From Chrysomallon squamiferum (lineage: Eukaryota > Mollusca > Gastropoda > Neomphalida > Peltospiridae): DNA of 64,000 nucleotides. A program made the position numbers and the translations under genes. Each line of letters begins with the position of its first letter. The first letter of the stretch is position 1. The notes beneath the pieces are model-generated. The model ran no database searches and was not told the DNA's origin. It saw only the letters and a list, made by a program, of their open reading frames with translations. Positions 56,634 to 64,000 of the stretch are shown here, one piece after another. The DNA lies in the NCBI GenBank assembly GCA_012295275.1, contig CM022673.1:14184788-14248787 (forward strand), written 5' to 3'.

Positions 56634-57800
56634 AGAAAGAAAACGAACAAAACAAGGGTTATGCATATCTGTTTAATTTAGACAGGGTTCATATTTCAGT
56701 AATTATCTGAAAGTGAAGACAGAATAAAAATTTATTATTAAAATTGAATTATAAAAACTCACTCTCAGTGTGATGGGATTGTTTGATAAGGATATAAAAC
56801 TATCTTCGATTCTGCAACAAAACAAATATATTATTTAGAAGCTGAATCACATTGTAATACGAAATTTATTTCTTTTGATATAATTTTATTCAGATTCTTA
56901 TGCTTGTTTCTTTTTACTAACCTTGTAGGGCTTTTTTTTTTAATTTAATTTTTGTATTATTATTGTACTTTTTTTGTTTATTAAAATTTGTTATCTTAAA
57001 ATAAAGAATTATAAAATAGATGATAATGAAACACAATTTCTTTAGTAGATTATAACATAAAGATAAAAGATTTTTACTTATTTATTTCTGATACACTTAG
57101 CTTTGTTTTGATCTGTCATATTTCATAGATTTTGTAAAATACATCTTATCTGTCACAACTATTGAGGATTCTTGCATAAAGGCATAAATTATTGTTTCGT
57201 TTTTGCTGTTAATATATCATTCTGTTTGTTGTTGTTTATAAAGAATAAATAAATAATAAAAAATAAATGTGGATGTTTTTATTACAGTTATAAAAGAAAA
57301 CTAAGTTTGGTTATAACAAAAAGTCACTATTGACTGAGTCGTTTTAACTTACTTTAATGCATATAAAGTAATATTTAATAAGTTAAAAATCATACAATGC
57401 TTATAACACATGGGCTGTCTTTGTTAAGCCAAGGTGAAAGCAAAATCTGAAACCTTGAATTAAATATTCTGTATTTTGTGTCTACTGAAATGTTTTTGAT
57501 TCACAAATATAGTTGTATATCTTGAACTTTATTCAAACTGAAAAAAAAAAAAAAAAAAAATCCTTGTTTTCAGCACATTTATTCAAACTAAGGAGAAAAT
57601 TGAACATATTTATTGTACTTTCAGAGTATGGTTTTTATTTCTATTCTGTGTTATGTAGAGTGGGCTGTAAACTCTGCATGAGAAGCAATAGCTCTGGATC
57701 AATTGTCTGGGGAGTCTTAAATGAGCTGTTTCTCATGTCAGCCAGATTTTGTATGTCACTGTCTGTTGTGTAGTGTCTTCCCTATAACATTTTGTTTTTA
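56634..57800. other. Intergenic, no gene seen
   Basis: AT-rich sequence with a poly(A) tract at 57541-57560. No coding, RNA or mobile-element signal identified. Confidence 0.5.
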
Positions 57801-57814
57801 AAACATTTTTTTTC

Positions 57815-58530
57815 TCATAACATAAAAGAATATCTTATGGTGTGAGAGATGTTTATAAAAGATTGTTACATAAAAGAATATCTCATGGTATGATAGATGT
57901 TTATAAAAGATTGTTAGAGAAAAGAATATCTTGTGGTGTGAGTTGTTTATAAAATATTTTTCTAACATAAAAGAATATCTTATGGTGTGAGATGTTTATA
58001 AACAATTGTTTTCTAACATAAAAGAATATCTCATGGTGTGAGATGTTTATAAACGATTGTTTTCTAACAAAAGAATATCTCATGGTGTGAGATGTTTATA
58101 AAAGATTGTTACGGAAAAGAATATCTCATGGTGTGATAGATGTTTATAAAAGGTTGTTACATAAAAGAATACCTCATGGTGTGATAGATATTGCTCACCC
58201 TTAATTGAAAATCAGCATAATTTAAGAATGTATAGAGAATTTATTTAATTTCCTAAGAAGTTATATTATAAAATTTAATTTTTATTGTCATTTAACATAA
58301 AAGAATATCTCATGGTGTGAGATGTTTATAAAAGATTGTTACGGAAAATAATATCTCATGGTGTGATAGATGTTTATAAAAGGTTGTTACATAAAAGAAT
58401 ACCTCATGGTGTGATAGATATTGCTCACCCTTAATTGAAAATCAGCGTAATTTAAGAATGTATAGAGAATTTATTTAATTTCCTAAGAAGTTATATTATA
58501 AAATTTAATTTTTATTGTCATTTATAGTTA
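57815..58530. repeat. About 47-bp tandem array with a larger 230-bp duplication
   Basis: Units of AAAGAATATCTCATGGTGTG plus AGATGTTTATAAAAGATTGT occur about ten times. In addition, about 58070-58285 and 58300-58525 are nearly identical as whole blocks, including the unrelated tail TATTGCTCACCCTTAATTG to TTATTGTCATTT, so a second duplication of about 230 bp is superimposed. Confidence 0.92.
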
Positions 58531-58719
58531 TTATAAGAGAAGCATTTTGAGCTTTGAAATAAATATTTAAAAACACAGCAGTGCATCTTTTTGCTGCAAT
58601 AGAATTGTTTTATGTGTATCTTTTCATTACTTCAAGAATTCTTTTATGTTTATCTTTGTAACAGCAGTTGAAAGTATCCTTTCAGACAGATGTTGTTAAT
58701 GTCCAAAAAACCCTCACAA

Positions 58720-58790
58720 AACAACATATATATATATATATATATAGATATATATATCTGTGTGTGTGTGTGTGTGTTCATTAATTAATG
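58720..58790. repeat. (AT)n and (TG)n microsatellites
   Basis: Adjacent TA and TG runs in intergenic sequence. Confidence 0.9.
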
Positions 58791-59149
58791 AAATAAAACA
58801 TAACCAAATATTATATATATATTTTTTGTATACTCTCAATAACATTAAATTTTCTTATGACTAACTTGAGTTATGTTTGGAACATAAACTATGAATATTC
58901 ATAAGGTGTATATTGAATATTTATAACGTTAAGAAGCAGATTGTTTTTCTCATTGATTGTGTAAAATGTAAATGGAGTTTTGAGTGATAAGACTTTATAT
59001 GGAGAATGACTGATTACTGCAAGGAATATCAATAATCTACAGAGCTGTTCTTCCTGTAACTGATTTTTACTATGAAGCTGAGATTGATAACAGACGGTCT
59101 CACCATCAGGAAAGTTGACCTTTTATAGATTCACTTCGTTTTCTTTCCA

Positions 59150-59540
59150 TTTTATTTTTGTTACTTTTTGATTTTATGTTATATTTTTTATTTTTTATTT
59201 TTTTTATTTCTTGTTTGTTGTTGGTTTTTGATTTTTTGGGGGCTTTTTTTTTGGAGGGGGTTGTTTGTTTGTTGTTGTTTTTGCTTCTCTGTTAATGGAT
59301 ATGGGATGTATCCTGTTTTTTTATTTGTTTATTGATATATATATATATACATTTTTTTTTATTTATTTTTTTATTATTATTATTATTATTATTTTTTTTT
59401 TTTTTTTCCCTGCTGTTGCTATTATTATTACTTTATTATTATTGTTTTTATAATGTTGTTATTATTATCATCATCATCATCATCACCATCAGTGATCATC
59501 ATCAACATCACTGTTACTGTTACTTTCACCACTTGTGAGT
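59150..59540. repeat. T/G-rich low-complexity block
   Basis: Poly(T), GTTTGTTGTTGTT, (TTA)n at about 59371-59392 and (ATC)n at about 59468-59490. Hydrophobic-looking frames through it are compositional. Confidence 0.85.
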
Positions 59541-60423
59541 AAGTAATAAAATACATGATTGTAAAACAGTGGTATTTCAGTTACATCAACCTACAAGTTG
59601 TATAACATTACAAAACACTTGTTTTTTTGACAGTTAATATTACAGCTTAGAAATGCAATGTGCAATTAATTCACTGTACACAGAATACCACATGTTTTCA
59701 TTTTAGACAAACTGGAATTCAAAACAAAATGGTAACACAATAATACTGCCATCCCTGCATTTCTGAAACCCCATTTAACCACTTGGGATGTTTTCTACAT
59801 AACACAAAATATTTAATAACAATAATCTCTTTAAAATTCCATCATTATGACCAAACAGATGTTTTTTTTTGCTAAAGATAATATCAAATTTTGGCATTTT
59901 GATCAAGATTTGCCCACCTGGTTCTAATCACTGAACATCAATTTAGAAAGAGTTGCTATTTTTATGTACAGGACATCATAAACCTTCATTTTACACTTTC
60001 TAATTATTCTAAGCAGCACACTTGTTAAATAAAATTGATTAATTTGGATTAAGACCTCAGAGTAAGTTGATTATGTAATATTGTTTGACACAGCTGTGTG
60101 TTATATACCATGTAATTACAGAATTAAACAGTTATTTGAAACTGAATAAGAGATAATCTGCGTTATTTCACATCTAATTGTAATGTCACAATACAACTGA
60201 ACATTATTAGGTGTTCATTCATATTGTATTACTAATGTAAAAGTGATTAAATCTAGGAGAGGATTTTTGTTTTTCTATCTCTCTGACTTTTCTCTTCCTT
60301 TTATTTCTTTTTATTCCTTTATTTTTTCTCTTTGTTTCCACCTCTATTTTCTTTTCATTTTCTTTCTATCTCTGTTCTTTCCATCTCTTTCATTTCATCT
60401 TTCATGGACATTAAGTTTTATTT

Positions 60424-60426
<3 letters not shown>

Positions 60427-60513
<87 letters not shown>
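60427..60513. repeat. (CT)n microsatellite, about 87 bp
   Basis: Uninterrupted TC run preceded by a wider pyrimidine-rich stretch from about 60260. It lies about 100 bp upstream of a probable promoter/first exon. Confidence 0.95.
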
Positions 60514-60518
<5 letters not shown>

Positions 60519-60584
60519 GCTATAAGTTAATAGTAATAATGAAGACATCATTAATTACACTTCGGTAATTACACATACGCATAC

Positions 60585-60891
60585 ATCGTCAGCATCACAG
60601 CGCGTTAACGCGGGCTCACACATCAACATCAGCGACTGCTGTGATAACACACAGGTTATTTAGTTACGTCTCCACAGTATTTATTGATTTGCCTGACACA
60701 GACTGAACCATCTGCTGTAAAGACAAGCAGAGTCCGGCCAGCACGCAGAGCAGTGAGCAGCCAGCCGACTGTCAGCATACAGTCAAGTCCACACCAGCGT
60801 AGTAGTCGGTTCTCTCTGTCACTTCTTTCAGTCTACATCGTCACTGTGGTGGTGAACGCAGGAGCAGCACCTGTATCAATCAATATAGACC
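60585..60891 (+). promoter_or_regulatory. CpG-containing promoter/5' UTR of a downstream gene
   Basis: Composition shifts sharply from AT-rich to balanced, with CpGs and a GCGCGTTAACGCGG near-palindrome at about 60600. The block ends in a short coding start and a consensus donor (next entry). A 72-codon open frame (60684-60902) spans it but overlaps the donor and has no recognisable family. Confidence 0.4.
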
Positions 60892-60904
60892 ATGATAAGT
60901 AAAG
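60892..60904 (+). CDS. Possible first coding exon (MISK..) of a gene extending right of the window
   Basis: ATG in an acceptable context (GACC before it), four codons plus one base, then GTAAGC at 60905. An in-frame TAG three bases upstream of the ACC triplet fixes this ATG as the first in its frame. No following exon is recognised before 64000. The assignment rests on the CpG block and donor only. Confidence 0.25.
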
Positions 60905-61785
60905 GTAAGCACATGTGTTGTTTGTGACACAGTTTGTCTGCTTCTCAGTGAAATACTCTTAGTGTTGTTGTTAATATTATACATGTGAAATACTGTTTAT
61001 ACTATACATGTGAGATAGTGTTAGTGTTAATGTCATATGTGAAATAGTGTTAGTGTTATTGTATGTACATCACAGATATTATTAGTATTGTTCTTAATAT
61101 TTATGTGAGATACTGTTAAAATTACCCGTATGAGTTAGTTATTCTGTATAGTATTTACAGTTAGTATTATTTCAGATATTGTATTTGTGTGAGACACTGT
61201 TATTATTTATTCAAAACATTGTTAATAAATTTAACTATGTAGAATACAACACAAATTTCTATAATAACAAATAATTAAAATTGTATTACATAAACTATTT
61301 TTTTCTTAAAAACATTACTTTGATTTCTAGTGTTGTTATAATATGAGTACTTTAGGGATTGAATCCCATTTCTGTAATCCCAGAATTAATTGAAATATGT
61401 GAAGCCAGAATATGCTAACTTTTATCTGTGTATAATCTTTTATTTCACAGAATTATTAAATTACTTATATTTACTTATGTGTCTGACATACAAACATATT
61501 CCTAGTATAGATATGTTTAACACAAAAATTAAAATTATAACTATTGTATGCTGTAAATTGGTGAAATCTGATTATAATATTGATATACATTTTCATTTTA
61601 GTCAGATAATTTGTTTATAAAAATTCATGTTTTCGACAGAATTCTATTTACTATAAGACCTTCTTCAGATATTACTTGATAATGAAATTAAAAAATATAT
61701 TCAAATGTTTCCTTTTGCTGATAAATCAACATCTCTATTTAATTCACTCAAATTAGAAGATGGTGATAAACAATAAAAATAACAA
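60905..61785. other. Putative intron, left part
   Basis: A degenerate tandem repeat of GTGAAATACTGTT/GTGAGATAGTGTTAGTGTT type occupies about 60945-61210. Nothing else recognised. Confidence 0.5.
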
Positions 61786-61786
<1 letters not shown>

Positions 61787-61840
<54 letters not shown>

Positions 61841-61846
61841 ATATAA
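61787..61846. repeat. (AAAT)n tetranucleotide repeat
   Basis: About 15 TAAA units, followed by a short ATAAT run. A (GATA)n run lies at 61920-61938. Confidence 0.95.
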
Positions 61847-62833
61847 TATAATATAATATTAAAAAAGAAAAAATAAGAGAAATAATAATAACAATATTAG
61901 TGGCAACTTTCTGTGTATGTAGATAGATAGATAGATAAATAAACAGAGAGATAGATGTTGATATATATTGATATGTATATCAAAAAATTAAAAATAAATA
62001 AATAAAAACTGTACATTTTATCCTTCCTGTAGCAGATTAGTAATATCCTCTTCACTTTCTATTATTTCTTTATTTAAAATTTTCATTATCTTTCATTACC
62101 ATGTTAACCTAAATTTTGCCATCCACAAGGCAACCATATTAAAATATATATCAATGGCCATTTATCTTCCAAATTCATCTAAGACTGATGTTCCAATCCC
62201 TGGTAATAGCACTTTTATGCTGCAAAGACTATTAATTAAAGATCAGTGACTATAAAGAAAAAGGACCATTATCTAGATACAGTGTGTAGATTTTTCCTGA
62301 TTAATGATTTTCTTCTGTTTTTGAAACAACTCTTACATAGATGTATACAGTTATCTACGATGGTATTTAACTATTTATCTTTCCTGTTTTGTTTTTTTAA
62401 ATCTATCTTTAAGTGACTTTATCATTTATAATATTACTTTAGAAGTTTGAAATAATGATTACAAAATAGAAAATAAATGTTAAAATAATCAGTATGTTTA
62501 AAATAAAGTCTACAGCTCATAGACTCCTATATACAGACAGAGAATTAAAGAACACATTTACACAAATATTAATCTATTTTAATTTTGAAATGGTTGAATG
62601 ATATATTCTGTGACGTCAGAACATATCAAACTTTGATGTATTTTTTATAATAAAAATGTATGATTTATTTATCAGTGTGTATCATATGTGAATGCCCGTG
62701 TGTGAGAAAATGAATATATAAAGAAAATTTGTTAAAGATTATTAAAAAAAATATTAATAATCCACTGACTGGTAGAAGTGAATTTTCTCATTACCTTTGA
62801 AATACATAATTACCTATGATCCTTCATCATCAT

Positions 62834-62835
<2 letters not shown>

Positions 62836-62877
<42 letters not shown>

Positions 62878-62880
62878 CAT
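62836..62880. repeat. (AT)n microsatellite
   Basis: TA run bordered by (ATC)n on the left and (CA)n on the right. Confidence 0.93.
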
Positions 62881-63104
62881 AAAACCATTTAAAAGATATT
62901 GAATATTTAATTAAATAAAAGATTTCTTATTATCTTTTTTGGGGGTAGAGCTATTTTTAGAATCTTTAACATATTCTTCATAACCATTATTTTATTAGAT
63001 AAAAATACTAAACATTAATAAATTTTATAAACTAGGTTAAACTAATAATACTTGATATTTAATATTTTATATTAAAGAATGATTAAAATCACGATGACAT
63101 TTTG

Positions 63105-63345
63105 TTAACATTTAATAACCTTAATGCACTGCATAAAAATATATTAAAACTGAGATGACCTATAAAAATAATATGTTGTATGAAAAATATTTTAAAACTG
63201 AGATGGTCTTTAAAAATAATTTATTATATTAAAATATATATTAAAATTATGATGAAATTTATAATTAATACACTGTGTTAAAATATATATATATATATAT
63301 ATAAATTATGATGACATTTAATAATACACTGGGTTATAAATACAA
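63105..63345. repeat. Degenerate about 55-bp tandem repeat
   Basis: Units of AAATATATTAAAACTGAGATGACCTATAAAAATAAT type decaying rightward to ATTATGATGACATTTAATAATACACT; about four copies. Confidence 0.75.
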
Positions 63346-64000
63346 CACAATAATGGTAATACTATAAAATTCATTGAATTAATGTGGTTAATTTAAAATG
63401 GTCAACATGAAAGGTCATTGGTCTTTTTGTTTGAGTTTACATGAAAAATAAACAACAAGTTGATTATTGCAGTGTTGATGTAAGACAACCATGACAGTGA
63501 TTGCTCTGTGGGATTATGGAACTTGATAATATTTAACACCAGAGGTCACTCACTCTGTAACTAATTAACTGATCTGACTTACTAATAATTCAGTACGCGT
63601 ACACTTGAGAAAAACAGTATTGTTGGTGTGACACAAACAAACGTCACTGTTTAATTATTAAAGTAAACAATTAATTTCCTTCACACATTTCTTTATTAAT
63701 AAACACGTTCACTTTGTTTTTGTCACATGTAAACTGACAGCTGCTGGGTAGATTCGTGTCAACATTACCAAACATGCAGTTTTTCACACCCACGCTTACA
63801 TCAACACCTTTCAGATTTATGTTTTATTTTCATGCTTTTTTGATATTGTTCAGATATTTTATAAGAGATGACAAAATGCAGTGGGCTGTGTAATTCAGTT
63901 ACAGGGTAATAGCATTACATTTTTAAAATTAAATTTGAGAGGCTTTGTTGTTTTATTCAAATTCAGTCAGATATTGATAGCATAATAGCATAATGTTACA
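63346..64000. other. Right edge, no gene seen
   Basis: Less repetitive, AT-rich sequence. No coding match or structural signal identified. Confidence 0.45.

Noticed and set aside
59265-60568. Hydrophobic open frames suggesting membrane proteins
   Set aside because: Translations of poly(T), (TTA)n and (CT)n low-complexity DNA.
60684-60902. 72-codon open frame as a complete small protein
   Set aside because: Overlaps the probable 5' UTR and donor, has no family features, and ends within the splice-site region.

Overview
The window looks like nuclear DNA from a lophotrochozoan, most likely a mollusc. It is strongly AT-rich, full of microsatellites and minisatellites, and holds intron-rich animal genes with ordinary GT-AG splice sites. 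The kinesin protein reads much like molluscan conventional kinesin. I placed exons by eye from protein similarity, reading phase and splice consensus; nothing was computed or searched.

Layout. (1) 1-10397, minus strand: the 5' two thirds of BBS5 (8 coding exons, remainder beyond the left edge). Its introns contain a TA-flanked inverted-repeat transposon (389-1181), a CpG/CRE-rich patch (about 3340-3800) and a 3.4 kb minisatellite of about 50 bp units with a 714-731 bp higher-order period (about 3990-7440). (2) 10398-11322: divergent promoter interval. (3) 11323-30400, plus strand: a complete kinesin-1 heavy chain gene (KIF5/Khc; 23 coding exons, 975 aa), a candidate 21-nt in-frame microexon at 28869-28889 and a long 3' UTR to about 33770. 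(4) 34081-47209, minus strand: a complete MED24 gene (22 coding exons, about 996 aa), tail-to-tail with kinesin, the poly(A) signals of the two lying within about 40 bp. (5) 47930-48256: compact bidirectional promoter with a perfect NRF1-type palindrome, and a short upstream ORF on each side starting in an AAAATGGC context. (6) 48257-55613, plus strand: a C2H2 zinc-finger gene (9 exons, 891 aa, 9 fingers) with an unusual N-terminal array of about 20-residue QFI repeats. (7) 55614-60580: intergenic, with a long foldback element (about 55952-56633) and tandem repeats. (8) 60585 onward: a CpG-containing block and probable first exon of another plus-strand gene leaving the window.

The most unusual pattern is that at least eight exon edges, in three genes and on both strands, have been copied into the adjacent intron together with the splice site. 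These 'splice-junction echoes' are tandem repeats whose unit spans an exon/intron boundary; they leave one to about ten decoy donors or acceptors beside the real site. They occur at kinesin exons 3, 9, 10, 15 and 17, MED24 exons 3 and 13, and zinc-finger exon 6.

The genes are not an operon or a shared pathway: ciliary trafficking (BBS5), axonal and cytoplasmic transport (kinesin-1), RNA polymerase II Mediator (MED24) and a DNA-binding factor. What links them is arrangement: two head-to-head promoters and one tail-to-tail pair.
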